A stretch of 41,657 nucleotides of DNA. Origin: Chloroflexota bacterium (GTDB lineage Bacteria > Chloroflexota > Dehalococcoidia > FW602-bin16). Where the stretch lies: contig SCTZ01000189.1 in NCBI GenBank assembly GCA_004297765.1, positions 1 through 41,657 on the forward strand, in the 5' to 3' direction. The notes beneath the pieces were generated by a model. That model was not told the origin of the DNA, searched no databases, and saw only the letters and a program-made list of their open reading frames with translations. The translations under genes and the position numbers were made by a program. Below, piece by piece: positions 31,963-40,620 of this stretch (the stretch's first letter is position 1; the number at the start of each line of letters is the position of its first letter).

Positions 31963-32358
31963 ATGACATACGACGAATTCGTTGGACAAGTCCAACATCG
32001 CGCTCGCCTGGGTTCCGAGGGAGAGGCCGTGCGCATCATTCGGTCCACGTTGGAGACACTGGGCGAGCGATTGTTCGGAGGAGCGTCGGGCAACCTGGCG
32101 TCACAACTCCCTCAGGAGATCGGAATCTTCCTGACAGAGCCCATCCCTAGTGAGGCCTACGGGGTCGACGAGTTCATGCAGCGGGTCAGCGCCCGTGAGG
32201 GCGGCACTGACATTCCCGCGGTCTGGTTCCACGTACGGGCCGTGATGTCAGTGGTTTGTGACGCCGTCTCGCCGGGTACGATACGCCATATCCGCGACCA
32301 ATTGTCGTCCGACTACAACCAGTTGTTCGAGTGGCAGGGTCGGCGCACCGCGGCGTAG
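31963..32358 (+). CDS. DUF2267-family protein
   Basis: A 131-residue protein matching the DUF2267 pattern: MTYDEFVGQVQHRARL, a helix ending in TLETLGERLFGG, QLPQEIGIFL, the central YGVDEFMQRVSAREG, then AVMSVVCDAVSPG and DQLSSDYNQLF. The family consists of small helical cytosolic proteins of unknown function, often near stress genes. GGAG lies 8 nt before the ATG. Confidence 0.9.
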   Translation: MTYDEFVGQVQHRARLGSEGEAVRIIRSTLETLGERLFGGASGNLASQLPQEIGIFLTEPIPSEAYGVDEFMQRVSAREGGTDIPAVWFHVRAVMSVVCDAVSPGTIRHIRDQLSSDYNQLFEWQGRRTAA

Positions 32359-32397
32359 AGCAACACAGTTCTCAAGTTACGGTTTGCCAAGAAACAC

Positions 32398-32426
32398 GAG
32401 AGGCGCCCACAAAGTGGGCGCCTCTC
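32398..32426. terminator. Perfect 13-bp hairpin between convergent genes
   Basis: GAGAGGCGCCCAC-AAA-GTGGGCGCCTCTC lies 40 bp after the DUF2267 stop and 65 bp from the end of the SpeE-like gene on the other strand. It is a likely bidirectional terminator, without a U-tract. Confidence 0.6.
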
Positions 32427-32490
32427 TGCGGACTCTGCGTACTCAATCCGCCTCTCTCGGGTTACGAGAAAGGCTTTTTGCTACTGCGCT

Positions 32491-33129
32491 TTACTCATGA
32501 GCAAGGACAGTGCCAGGGCTTTTTGGTCCTAGATTGCCTCGGCAATGCACGACCACATTTCGGCCGACCTCGTCTACGCGGCATATCCACAGCACCCGAG
32601 CGATCCGTGACAGATTTCGCGCGGTGCGTCGGTCCTGAAACAGATTGAAGACCGCTTCTCCGTGCGGTCCGATCGTTTGCCTCAGATTGGACAGGAACGG
32701 CTTGGACAGGACGCGTCGTTGTAGGTCAAAGCCACGGAAGAGGTCCACGGCCACGTAGTCGTAGCAGCGGGGTGCCTCGGCCAGGAAGTCGAAGGCGTCC
32801 GCTATGATGACTTCAAGGTTGGGAAGATCGAGGTCGAACTGCTCCCGCGCGTACGCGATGACTTCGGTGTCCAGATCGACCCCGGTGAGCTGGATGCCCG
32901 GCCAACGGAAGTTGAGCAGATGGGCCAACGTACCGCCACCCAGGCCGAGGAGGAGAGCGTTGCGAGGTGATATGCGCGGCAGCATGGCCGCCCAATAGCC
33001 CGAGGGCGGCTCTTCCCCCGTCACGGCTACCGAGACAACCGCGCCGTCAACCATCAGGGCGCGTCGTCCTTCATGGTCCACTACCTGCACACGACCGGAA
33101 ACTCCGTCTACATGGTCCGAAATCGCCAT
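32491..33129 (-). CDS. Soluble spermidine-synthase-like methyltransferase-fold protein
   Basis: About 212 residues. The Rossmann motif I is ALLLGLGGGTLAHLL (about 58-72), the acidic motif is GVDLDTEVIAYA (D85), and IIADAFDFLAE and YDYVAVDLFRG follow, as in SpeE-like proteins. Here the D of VAVDLF is kept, unlike in the membrane SpeE-like protein at 24721. The N terminus (QVVDHEGRRALMVDG) is the short beta domain of this family. I chose ATG 33129; a TTG at 33165 would add 12 residues. Neither has a convincing ribosome-binding site. Substrate unknown. Confidence 0.78.
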   Translation of the reverse strand: MAISDHVDGVSGRVQVVDHEGRRALMVDGAVVSVAVTGEEPPSGYWAAMLPRISPRNALLLGLGGGTLAHLLNFRWPGIQLTGVDLDTEVIAYAREQFDLDLPNLEVIIADAFDFLAEAPRCYDYVAVDLFRGFDLQRRVLSKPFLSNLRQTIGPHGEAVFNLFQDRRTARNLSRIARVLWICRVDEVGRNVVVHCRGNLGPKSPGTVLAHE

Positions 33130-33187
33130 ATCCTCGCAAGTTGGACTAATTGCGTCGTTCCACAAGTACAGCGAGCGGGCGGCGCTA

Positions 33188-33376
33188 TTCCCTCTCCCTT
33201 TCGCAAAAGTTCATCATGCCCCTTCGGGGCACCAGCGATGAATGAAAACCTTCGATTTTCAGAGGAGGGAGAGGGGCAGGGTGAGGGTTTAGCCCCTGAC
33301 GCCGATGGATCGCCGTTCCGGACCAATGAAGACCCGGGGGACCCTCACCCTCGCCCTCCCTTCGCGAAGGAGGGGA
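33188..33376. repeat. Imperfect inverted-repeat element (about 190 bp)
   Basis: A set of nested palindromes. CCCTCTCCC (33190) can pair with GGGAGAGGG (33267). TGCCCC-TTCG-GGGCA forms a hairpin flanked by TTCATC and GATGAA. AGGGTGAGGGT (33278) pairs with ACCCTCACCCT (33341). Ends rich in CCCTC/GAGGG with an inner TTCGCGAA are typical of short non-coding intergenic elements. No coding potential. Confidence 0.55.
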
Positions 33377-33452
33377 TGGCACGTCAGCTATCTCGATGTC
33401 ATCGAGATCGAAGCGCGTCTACTCGTGGTCCTTCCGCTGAAGAAAGTCCCAC

Positions 33453-33482
33453 AAAGGACATCTCACTTGAGGAACGACGCAC
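33453..33482 (-). repeat. Dispersed ~35-bp repeat, copy 3
   Basis: On the minus strand GTGCGTCGTTCCTCAAGTGA continues into GATGTCCTTTGTGGGAC, matching copies at 16964 and 26951. About 45 bp further in the same direction lies an ATCTCGAT-GTC-ATCGAGAT palindrome (33390-33408), so this copy is also followed by a hairpin. Confidence 0.55.
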
Positions 33483-34702
33483 TAAGCTTCGAGCAGCAAG
33501 CGTTCGGGATCCTCGATTAGCTCCTTCACGCGCACCAGATAGAGCACGGCGTTCCGTCCATCTACAACCCGATGATCATAGGTCAAAGCCACATACATCA
33601 TGGGGCGTATGACGATCTGCCCGCCAACGGCCATCGGGCGCTCGCTGATCTTGTGCATACCCAGAATGCCCACCTGGGGCGGATTCAGAATTGGCGTGGA
33701 GAGGAGGGACCCAAAGACGCCGCCATTGGTAATAGTAAACGTGCCGCCTCTCAGATCCTCGAGTGAAAAGCTGCGGTCCCTGGCCTTCTGGACAAACACG
33801 GCGATGGTCTCTTCGATCTGCGCGAAGGTCAATCGGTCGGCATCGCGCAGGACCGGGACCACCAGACCGCCCGGATCACCGATGGCGATGCCGATGTCGT
33901 AGTATTGCTTCACGACCAGCTCATCGCCTTGTAGCTCTGCATTCAGTTGGGGATACGCCTTCAGCGCTCCCACCACCGCTTTTACGAAGAAGGACATGTA
34001 TCCTAGGTCCGCCCCGGTCGTAGCCCGGAACGCCTCGCGCCGCCTCCGACGCAGCTCCACCACGGAGCTCATATCGATCTCGTTGAACGTAGTCAACATG
34101 GCCGCCGTATGTTGTGCTTCCACTAGACGTCGCGCGATGGTGATGCGTCGGCGTGACAGACGTTCGCGAATCTCCCCGCGACCTGTCTCCACGGCGGGGC
34201 GTATCTCGGCTATCGAAGGTGGCGCGGACGGAGGAGCGGATACGGCCGGTGCCGGCGCGACCGGAGCCTCATACGGGGCGGCGATTTCGACGTCCTCTTT
34301 CATGATCCTTCCGCCCGGTCCAGTGCCCTGCACGGCTTGGAGACCAACCTCTCGTTCTTCGGCTAGCCTCTGAGCCGCCGGGGAAACACGCTTCTTCTCA
34401 GCCACAGCCGTAGGTGCCGGTGCGGCTGTTGGGACCGCTGCCTCCGGTCCGACCGGCCTCGCCGTCTCGACTTCCATGATTCCGAGCACATCGCCCGGAT
34501 GCACCGTCTCGCCCTGCTTGTGCAGTATGCGTGACAGAACGCCGGCTTCTTCTGCGGTGACGTCCACGTTAACCTTCTCTGTTTCCATCTCCACCAGCGG
34601 CTCGCCCGCCTCCACCGCCTCCCCCTCGTTTTTTAGCCAGCGGCCCACCGTCGCTTCCACCACGGACTCACCGAACGTCGGGACGCGGAGCTCAATAGGC
34701 AT
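33482..34702 (-). CDS. sucB: 2-oxoglutarate dehydrogenase E2, dihydrolipoamide succinyltransferase
   Basis: A 406-residue E2 component that transfers succinyl from the lipoyl arm to CoA in the TCA cycle. Lipoyl domain 1-80 with lipoylated K43 in [11 protein letters not shown] Pro/Ala-rich linker (about 82-105) leads to the E1/E3-binding domain at about 108-142 ([26 protein letters not shown]). A second linker leads to the catalytic acyltransferase domain (about 175-406), with the active-site HRVVDG near 378 and the substrate motif [18 protein letters not shown]. It begins 37 bp after sucA, so the two form an operon. No E3 (lpd) gene is in the window. Confidence 0.96.
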   Translation of the reverse strand: MPIELRVPTFGESVVEATVGRWLKNEGEAVEAGEPLVEMETEKVNVDVTAEEAGVLSRILHKQGETVHPGDVLGIMEVETARPVGPEAAVPTAAPAPTAVAEKKRVSPAAQRLAEEREVGLQAVQGTGPGGRIMKEDVEIAAPYEAPVAPAPAVSAPPSAPPSIAEIRPAVETGRGEIRERLSRRRITIARRLVEAQHTAAMLTTFNEIDMSSVVELRRRRREAFRATTGADLGYMSFFVKAVVGALKAYPQLNAELQGDELVVKQYYDIGIAIGDPGGLVVPVLRDADRLTFAQIEETIAVFVQKARDRSFSLEDLRGGTFTITNGGVFGSLLSTPILNPPQVGILGMHKISERPMAVGGQIVIRPMMYVALTYDHRVVDGRNAVLYLVRVKELIEDPERLLLEA

Positions 34703-34739
34703 GCAACACCTCGGACAGAGTACTTGTTCGGGTTACGGA

Positions 34740-37628
34740 CTACGATTCGCTCCTAGCTACGGTGTGAGACCGAAGCAGAGCCGCCTCTACCAGGCGCTTC
34801 TGCTCACGGATATGCCACTCATACGATCCTTCCGCCTGGCTGGCACGACGGGTCCGGCCGATGTACAGGAGCGGCAAGCGAGCCGCCAGAAGATCGCGAA
34901 GACGCGGAGCCACAAAGGTCCAGGCTCCCATATTGCGTGGCTCTTCTTGTACCCAGGCGACCTCCTCCAGTTTCGGATAGCTGTTGACAATACTCGCGAT
35001 CTCCGCGGCTGGGAACGGGTAAAGCTCCTCCACTCTGACAATCGCCGTGGGGATCCAATCGGGCGGCGGGCTCTTGGCGGATTGGCGGGCTGTGACCAGA
35101 TCGATGTACACCTTGCCGTTGCACAGAATCAGCCGGCGCGCCGCGGCGGGGTCTTTGCGTGCCTCCTGATCGTCGATGACCGGCTGGAAGTGTCCCTCGG
35201 ACAGTTCCGCGAGAGGAGAGGCCGCCAGGGGATGGCGCAACAGGCTCTTCGGCGTGAGCAGGATCAGAGGCCGCGGATCTCGTTGGAGGAGCTGCGCTTG
35301 CCTCCGCAGGATGTGAAAGTACTGGGCCGCGGTTGTGCAGCTCGCGACACGCAGATTGTCCTCGGCGACGAGCTGGAGAAAACGCTCGATCCGCGCGCTG
35401 GAGTGATCCGGACCCTGACCCTCGTACCCATGCGGGAGCAACAGCACCAGTGATGGGCACAAACCCCACTTCGATCGGGCGGAAACGAGGAACTCGTCAA
35501 TCATCACCTGCGCCACGTCCGCGAAGTCGCCGTATTGGGCTTCCCAGAGGACCAGCACATCCGATGCCTGCACGTCATACCCGAACTCGAAGCCCATGGT
35601 GGCCTGTTCAGACAGCGGACTATCCCACACGTCGAAGGATGCCCGAGCCCATGCCAAGCTTTGCAGCGGCGTAAACGTGTCCCCGGTCGCGACGTCGTGC
35701 AACACCAGGTGACGCTGGCTAAATGTGCCTCTGGCCGTGTCCTGTCCGGTCAGTCGGATCGGTGTTCCGTCTGAGACAATCGTGGCAAAGGCCAGGGCCT
35801 CGGCCTGCCCGAAATCGATTCGGCTTTGATCCGCGCCATCTCGGGGTGTCGACAGCGCCGCTCTGCGCCGGGAGAAGAATGGCTCGAGCTTGGTGTGCAG
35901 CTTGAATCCTGGCGGCAGGGTGAGTAGTTGCTCGTTCAGGGTCGCGAGTATAGGTGCCGGCACCGCGGTACGAATCTCGGCTTGCTCCTCATGTCCTAAC
36001 CCACCACTTGCGCCACCGGCTTCCAGCCCAGCCTGGTCGGCTTCGGGTCCGGGCCCCAGTCCCTCTTTGGGCAGCGACCGACGGGCCGATTGCAGACGTG
36101 CCATTGCTTCGCGCACCAGCGCCTCGACTTCTTCCGGGGTGACGACCCCACGTCGTACCAGCTCTCGGGCCCATAGCTCACGCACCGTGGGGTGCTCCGA
36201 GATGGACTGATACATGCGCGGTTGGCTGAAGGACGGCTCGTCGCCCTCGTTGTGTCCCCAACGACGATAGCCGATTACGTCGACCACCACGTCCTTGTGG
36301 TATCTCTCCACGCAGGCGTAGGCCAGGCGGATGGCCGCGATGCAGGCCACCGGATCGTCGGCGTTCACGTGAATGATCGGTATCTCGAAGCCCTTGGCGA
36401 GATCACTTGCGAACAACGTCGAGCGTCCGACTGCCGGCGGAGTGGTGAACCCTACCTGGTTGTTCGCGATCAGGTGGATGGTGCCGCCGGTGCGATAGCC
36501 GGGCAGGCGCGACAGGTTGAGCGTCTCGGCCGAGATGCCCTCACCCGTAAAGGCTGCCTCACCGTGGATCAAGACCGTCAACGCGGCCGCCTCGTTCAGA
36601 CGGGCTGGTCCGGCCTGTGTGCGGGTCTCACTGACGGCGCGGGTCATCCCCTCCACCACCGGATTGACGAACTCCAGATGGCTGGGGTTGGGGTCCAGAG
36701 AGACCACCATACTGACTTGACTACCGTTGCGAACCGCCTTTCGAGCGCCAAGATGGTATTTCACATCGCCCGTCCAACCCACATCACTGCTCCCGCAGGC
36801 CGAGACGTTGGGACGCTGCAAAGCCCCCTGGAACTCCGCGATGATCTCCTGGTAGGACTTGCCCAGCACGTGTGCCAGGATATTGAGCCGCCCGCGGTGG
36901 GCCATGCCCAGCATGAGTGCCTGAACCTCAGATTCGGCCGCGGCGCCGACCACCTCGTCTAGCATCGGTACCAGAACGTCCAGTCCCTCCAGAGAAAAGC
37001 GTGTCTGCGTCGGGAAGGCGCTCTGCAAGAAGCGCTCGAACATCTCCACTTGCGTCAGACGTTCCAGCAACTGGTGCTCGTCGACGGGATCGCGGGGAGG
37101 GTGAAAACGGCCTGTCTCCACCGCTGCGCGCAACCAGAGCCGCTCCTCGGCGTTCGAGACATGCTCGAACTCGTAGCCGCTGGTTCCTTCGTAGATGTCT
37201 CGGAGAGCCTGAATCGCGGAGAGAGCATCAGGTGCCCCAACAGACGCCGGTCCGCCAACAATCGCCGCAGGCAATGCCGCCAGATCCTCCTGGCGAAGGC
37301 CATGCGTCTCGGGCAGCAACTCGGCATCTCCCGGTGGCTCACTCCCGAGGGGATCCAGGCGTGCGGCGCGGTAGCCGTACATGCGGATTGCCGTGCTCAA
37401 CTGCACAGCCGCGGCCACGTTGGCCGCGGCCGGTGTGGGAGCAAGGACAATCTCTTCTGCTGGTGCTATCTGCGTCAGGGCAGGAGGCGGACCCCAGCGC
37501 ACAAAAAACGCGCGCAGCTCCGGATCGATCGCGTTGGGATCGATCCGGAATTTGTCATACAGGTCCGCGAGGTAAGCCAAGTTTGGACCGGAAAAACCCG
37601 TCCAGATGTTTTGCGCGTTGCCGTCCAT
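34740..37628 (-). CDS. sucA: 2-oxoglutarate dehydrogenase E1
   Basis: A 962-residue ThDP-dependent E1 that decarboxylates 2-oxoglutarate. The N terminus FSGPNLAYLADLYDKFRIDP is the E2-binding segment found in SucA. Catalytic and cofactor signatures: LMLGMAHRGRLNIL, IHGEAAFTGEGISAE, NNQVGFTT, HVNADDPVACI and RRWGHNEGDEPSFSQP, followed by the transketolase-like domain (DTARGTFSQRH, EAQYGDFADVAQVMID, LLPHGYEGQGPDHSSARIER). I chose ATG 37628, where homology-like sequence begins, with GAGAGG just upstream; the frame stays open further upstream to 37811, but that stretch contains the promoter. An inserted low-complexity segment (about 575-600) carries no known domain. Confidence 0.96.
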   Translation of the reverse strand: MDGNAQNIWTGFSGPNLAYLADLYDKFRIDPNAIDPELRAFFVRWGPPPALTQIAPAEEIVLAPTPAAANVAAAVQLSTAIRMYGYRAARLDPLGSEPPGDAELLPETHGLRQEDLAALPAAIVGGPASVGAPDALSAIQALRDIYEGTSGYEFEHVSNAEERLWLRAAVETGRFHPPRDPVDEHQLLERLTQVEMFERFLQSAFPTQTRFSLEGLDVLVPMLDEVVGAAAESEVQALMLGMAHRGRLNILAHVLGKSYQEIIAEFQGALQRPNVSACGSSDVGWTGDVKYHLGARKAVRNGSQVSMVVSLDPNPSHLEFVNPVVEGMTRAVSETRTQAGPARLNEAAALTVLIHGEAAFTGEGISAETLNLSRLPGYRTGGTIHLIANNQVGFTTPPAVGRSTLFASDLAKGFEIPIIHVNADDPVACIAAIRLAYACVERYHKDVVVDVIGYRRWGHNEGDEPSFSQPRMYQSISEHPTVRELWARELVRRGVVTPEEVEALVREAMARLQSARRSLPKEGLGPGPEADQAGLEAGGASGGLGHEEQAEIRTAVPAPILATLNEQLLTLPPGFKLHTKLEPFFSRRRAALSTPRDGADQSRIDFGQAEALAFATIVSDGTPIRLTGQDTARGTFSQRHLVLHDVATGDTFTPLQSLAWARASFDVWDSPLSEQATMGFEFGYDVQASDVLVLWEAQYGDFADVAQVMIDEFLVSARSKWGLCPSLVLLLPHGYEGQGPDHSSARIERFLQLVAEDNLRVASCTTAAQYFHILRRQAQLLQRDPRPLILLTPKSLLRHPLAASPLAELSEGHFQPVIDDQEARKDPAAARRLILCNGKVYIDLVTARQSAKSPPPDWIPTAIVRVEELYPFPAAEIASIVNSYPKLEEVAWVQEEPRNMGAWTFVAPRLRDLLAARLPLLYIGRTRRASQAEGSYEWHIREQKRLVEAALLRSHTVARSES

Positions 37629-37764
37629 ATTCCTCTCAAGCGCATCGCCAGACCGGAGGCTCGGAGTTGTTCTCGAGCGACTCCATGGCAGATGGGCTGG
37701 CGCGAGTCTATTCTCCAGCAGATCCTCTAATTCTGCAATAGCGCAGGTCGAGATTCTCAAATCA

Positions 37765-37770
37765 ATTATA
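37765..37770 (-). promoter_or_regulatory. -10 element for sucAB
   Basis: TATAAT on the minus strand, 137 bp before the chosen sucA start. No consensus -35 is seen. A divergent TATAAT at 37821-37826 on the plus strand may serve the DUF402 gene. The remainder of the 37629-37970 gap holds only the hairpin at 37908. Confidence 0.45.
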
Positions 37771-37907
37771 CCTGAATAATGGCTACGGCTCGACGGGACG
37801 ATGGGCAGCAAGTCCTGACCTATAATTACTATTGGTTCTTTGCCAGTGAAAGATCAGGGGACTTGTTCGGGAATCCCCTCCCCGCGCCGCATAGAAACGG
37901 GGATTTG

Positions 37908-37926
37908 CGGTCGCCTCAGGCGACCG
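37908..37926. repeat. Hairpin with TCA loop upstream of the DUF402 gene
   Basis: CGGTCGCC-TCA-GGCGACCG is a perfect 8-bp stem, flanked by GGGG and CCCC that may extend it imperfectly. It lies 44 bp before the DUF402 start, so it is not a terminator for that gene. The central 17 bp equal those of the hairpin at 17001. Confidence 0.5.
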
Positions 37927-37970
37927 AACCCCCGGCCTGGCGGCACGCTGGGTGCGATGGAGGTAAGAGC

Positions 37971-38447
37971 GTGCTGGAGCGTGCGGTCACGATTCGGAAG
38001 CTTCTATACGGAGGGAAGCCCAGCTACGTCTGGACTGGCCGCATCATAGAGCAGACGGACTCGGGCGTGGTAGTGGAGGCGACCTTCTCGCATCCGCGCA
38101 GAGACCTGGGTTATATCGTGCTCGAGCCTGGCGATCGCTGGGTGGAGTCCTACTTCTTCGACCGCTGGTATAATATCTTCGAGATCTATGATCGAGCCGG
38201 TCAGCTGAAGGGCTGGTACTGCAACGTCTGCACACCCGCCCATCTCAGCGACAACGAGCTCAGCTTCGTCGACCTGGCGCTGGACCTCTTTGCGTATCCC
38301 GACGGCCGCTATTTGGTGCTGGACGAGGACGCCTTTGCGCGGGGACGCGAGGAAGAGTATCTGCCGGAAGACGCGCGCTCCGGAGAGAAAGCGCTGGAGG
38401 AGTTGATCGCGCTGGCTCGCGAGGGCCGTCTACCTCGGCACCATTAG
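37971..38447 (+). CDS. DUF402/FomD-like protein
   Basis: A 158-residue protein of the DUF402 (FomD-like) family. The conserved core is WVESYFFDRWYNIFEIYD, GWYCNVCTPAHLSDNELSF and VDLALDLFAYPDGRYLVLDEDAF, where Tyr and acidic residues form the presumed metal/phosphate site. Characterised members hydrolyse nucleoside diphosphates or nucleotidyl adducts. GTG 37971 is chosen because GGAGG lies 7 nt upstream. The isochorismatase-type gene follows after 21 bp, suggesting an operon. Confidence 0.87.
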   Translation: MLERAVTIRKLLYGGKPSYVWTGRIIEQTDSGVVVEATFSHPRRDLGYIVLEPGDRWVESYFFDRWYNIFEIYDRAGQLKGWYCNVCTPAHLSDNELSFVDLALDLFAYPDGRYLVLDEDAFARGREEEYLPEDARSGEKALEELIALAREGRLPRHH

Positions 38448-38468
38448 GACGAAACGGGGAGGAAAGAT

Positions 38469-39032
38469 ATGGCACGCGGTGATACAGCCGAGAACCTATT
38501 GTCCAGAAACGACACTGCCCTGGTCATCGTCGACATTCAAGAGCGACTGATGCCCTCTATTGCCAACCATGAGACCCTGCTCGCCAACGTCCTGCGGCTC
38601 ATCCGATTTGCCAGGATCCTGAACCTGCCGATCCTGGCCTCCCAGCAAATCAAGCTCGGGCCGCTGGTGAGTGAGATAGCGAGCGAGCTACCCGATCTGG
38701 AGGTGACCACCAAGGCCGAGTTCGGCGCTCTGAAATGCCCCGAGTTCTCGCAGCGTGTGGATGCGTCGGGGCGCAACACGCTGATCGTGGTAGGCATGGA
38801 GGCTCACATCTGCGTTGCTCAGACCGTGCTCCATGCCGTGCCGCGCTACCGCGTCCACGTTATCAGCGATGCGGTGGGCTCCCGCACGGAGGACAACTGG
38901 CGCGTCGGCATAGAGCGCATGCGCCAGACTGGCGCGATTATCTCCTCCACCGAGATGTTGATGTACGAGCTCATGGAGAGGGCCGGAACGGACGAGTTCC
39001 GGGCCGTGCTGCCGATCGTAAAGGGAACGTAG
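38469..39032 (+). CDS. Isochorismatase-family cysteine hydrolase
   Basis: A 187-residue protein with the complete catalytic triad of the family: D22 (ALVIVDIQERL), K82 (VTTKAEFGAL) and C115 (VGMEAHICVAQT), preceded by the usual cis-peptide region. It resembles the YcaC-type subgroup, which hydrolyses small amides or related compounds; the substrate is unknown. GGGAGGAAA precedes the ATG. Confidence 0.92.
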   Translation: MARGDTAENLLSRNDTALVIVDIQERLMPSIANHETLLANVLRLIRFARILNLPILASQQIKLGPLVSEIASELPDLEVTTKAEFGALKCPEFSQRVDASGRNTLIVVGMEAHICVAQTVLHAVPRYRVHVISDAVGSRTEDNWRVGIERMRQTGAIISSTEMLMYELMERAGTDEFRAVLPIVKGT

Positions 39033-39072
39033 GCGAACCGTGCTGGTGACCCAGTAGGCGAAAGGCCAAGTA

Positions 39073-39117
39073 TCGGTCAGATCAGTCCGATCCGACCGAT
39101 CGGACTGATCTGACCGA
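39073..39117. terminator. Perfect 20-bp hairpin after the isochorismatase-type gene
   Basis: TCGGTCAGATCAGTCCGATC pairs perfectly with its complement around a CGACC loop. It starts 40 bp past the stop, consistent with a terminator of the DUF402 operon, but no U-tract follows. Confidence 0.65.
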
Positions 39118-39181
39118 CATGAGAGACGCCTGATTGGCAGAAATCACGTATTGCCGCCTGCCTGCGTTCTCCTTCGGAATC

Positions 39182-39190
39182 TGATATACT
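39182..39190 (+). promoter_or_regulatory. Extended -10 promoter of the cyclophilin gene pair
   Basis: TG-A-TATACT (39182-39190) is a good extended -10, 54 bp before the TTG start at 39245. The -35 position (CTGCGT) is weak. Confidence 0.55.
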
Positions 39191-39244
39191 GCATAGCCGA
39201 ATACTATACGCGCCCCGGCCTTGCCGCGGATGGAGGTTGGAACA

Positions 39245-40006
39245 TTGAAACGGGCCCTCGTTCTGGTGTCAAGTATCGTGCTGCTAGCTGTCATGGCCGG
39301 CTGTGGAAGTGGGGCTTCCGCCCCCGCGCCCTCGGCCACGGCCGCCCCCAGCAAGTCTGCTCCTAAGCCTGCCGCTTCGGCTTCAGCGAGTCCGGCTGCC
39401 TCACCATCAGCCAAGTCGGAAGCGACGGCAAAACCGCAGAAGACCTACTCGGCACCACCTCAGATGACCATTGATCCCAAGAAAGACTATGTGGCCACTC
39501 TGCGTACGAACATGGGTGATATCAAGGTCAAGCTCTTCGCTAGCGAAGCCCCGATCACAGTCAATAACTTTGTCTTCCTGGCCCGCGATGGCTACTATGA
39601 CGGCGTCAAGTTTCACCGCGTCATCAAGAACTTCATGATTCAGTCGGGCGATCCAACGGCCACCGGCGCTGGTACCCCGGGTTATCGCTTCAAAGACGAG
39701 CCGATCACGCGCGACTACGAAGCTGGGACGCTCGCCATGGCGAACTCCGGACCGAACACCAATGGCAGCCAGTTCTTCATCACCCAGGCGGACATGACGG
39801 GAGGCAAGCTGCCCAAGAACTACACCATTTTCGGTAAGGTCGTGGATCAGGCGAGTATGGGCGTCGTGGACAAGATCGCTGGCGTGCCGGTCAAGCCTGG
39901 TCCGACCGGCGAGCCTTCGTCCCCGACCGTAGACGTGCACATCACCTCGGTGACCATCGACGAGGTCCCAGCCGCAACGGGTGCTGCGCCTGCATCATCC
40001 AATTAG
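39245..40006 (+). CDS. Lipoprotein cyclophilin-type peptidyl-prolyl isomerase
   Basis: A 253-residue protein. TTG 39245 is chosen because GGAGG lies 8 nt upstream. It begins with a lipoprotein signal (about 1-20; lipobox VMAGC) and an Ala/Pro/Ser/Lys-rich linker (about 21-70) that would tether the domain outside the membrane. The cyclophilin domain (about 80-245) has the active-site residues in FHRVIKNFMIQSGDP, the AGTLAMANSGPNTNGSQFFI block and the YTIFGKVV segment. It would assist folding of exported proteins. The next gene encodes a close paralogue without the signal. Confidence 0.93.
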   Translation: MKRALVLVSSIVLLAVMAGCGSGASAPAPSATAAPSKSAPKPAASASASPAASPSAKSEATAKPQKTYSAPPQMTIDPKKDYVATLRTNMGDIKVKLFASEAPITVNNFVFLARDGYYDGVKFHRVIKNFMIQSGDPTATGAGTPGYRFKDEPITRDYEAGTLAMANSGPNTNGSQFFITQADMTGGKLPKNYTIFGKVVDQASMGVVDKIAGVPVKPGPTGEPSSPTVDVHITSVTIDEVPAATGAAPASSN

Positions 40007-40042
40007 ACGAGACCCAGTCATAGTTGTGAAAGGAACGACCGT

Positions 40043-40585
40043 ATGCCGAAAAGCTACCCAGCGCCACCCGCGATGACCATTGATGCGAGTAAGGACTATG
40101 TGGCCGTCCTGCACACGAACAAGGGCAATATCAAGGTCAAGCTCTTCCCCGGCGATGCCCCGATGACCGTCAACAACTTTGTCTTCCTGGCCCGCGACGG
40201 CTACTATGATGGCGTCACGTTTCATCGCGTGATCAATGGCTTCATGATTCAATCGGGCGATCCGACCGGGACGGGCGCCGGTACTCCCGGGTATCGATTC
40301 AAGGACGAGCCGATCTCCCGCGACTACGAGGCCGGTACACTCGCCATGGCCAATGCCGGTCCGAACACGAACGGCAGCCAGTTCTTCATCACCCACGTTG
40401 ATCTGAAAGGGCGTCTGCCGAAGAATTACACTATTTTCGGCAAGGTCATGGACGAGGACAGTATGAGCGTCGTGGATAAGATCGCCAGCGTGCCGGTGCG
40501 GACCGGCCGCAGCGGCGAGTCTTCATCGCCCACTGAGGATGTCCACATCGATTCGGTGACAATCGAAGAGAGCCCGGCCACTTAG
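40043..40585 (+). CDS. Cytosolic cyclophilin-type peptidyl-prolyl isomerase
   Basis: A 180-residue cyclophilin that is a tandem duplicate of the domain in the preceding gene; the shared YPAPPAMTID-type start shows the duplication includes the end of the linker. Active-site blocks are FHRVINGFMIQSGDP and AGTLAMANAGPNTNGSQFFI. With no signal peptide it should act in the cytoplasm. GAAAGGA lies about 8 nt before the ATG, and the gap to the lipoprotein gene is 36 bp, so the two are co-transcribed. Confidence 0.94.
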   Translation: MPKSYPAPPAMTIDASKDYVAVLHTNKGNIKVKLFPGDAPMTVNNFVFLARDGYYDGVTFHRVINGFMIQSGDPTGTGAGTPGYRFKDEPISRDYEAGTLAMANAGPNTNGSQFFITHVDLKGRLPKNYTIFGKVMDEDSMSVVDKIASVPVRTGRSGESSSPTEDVHIDSVTIEESPAT

Positions 40586-40620
40586 ACGGGCACCGTCCGC
40601 GAGGTGAAAGGAGAGCCACT

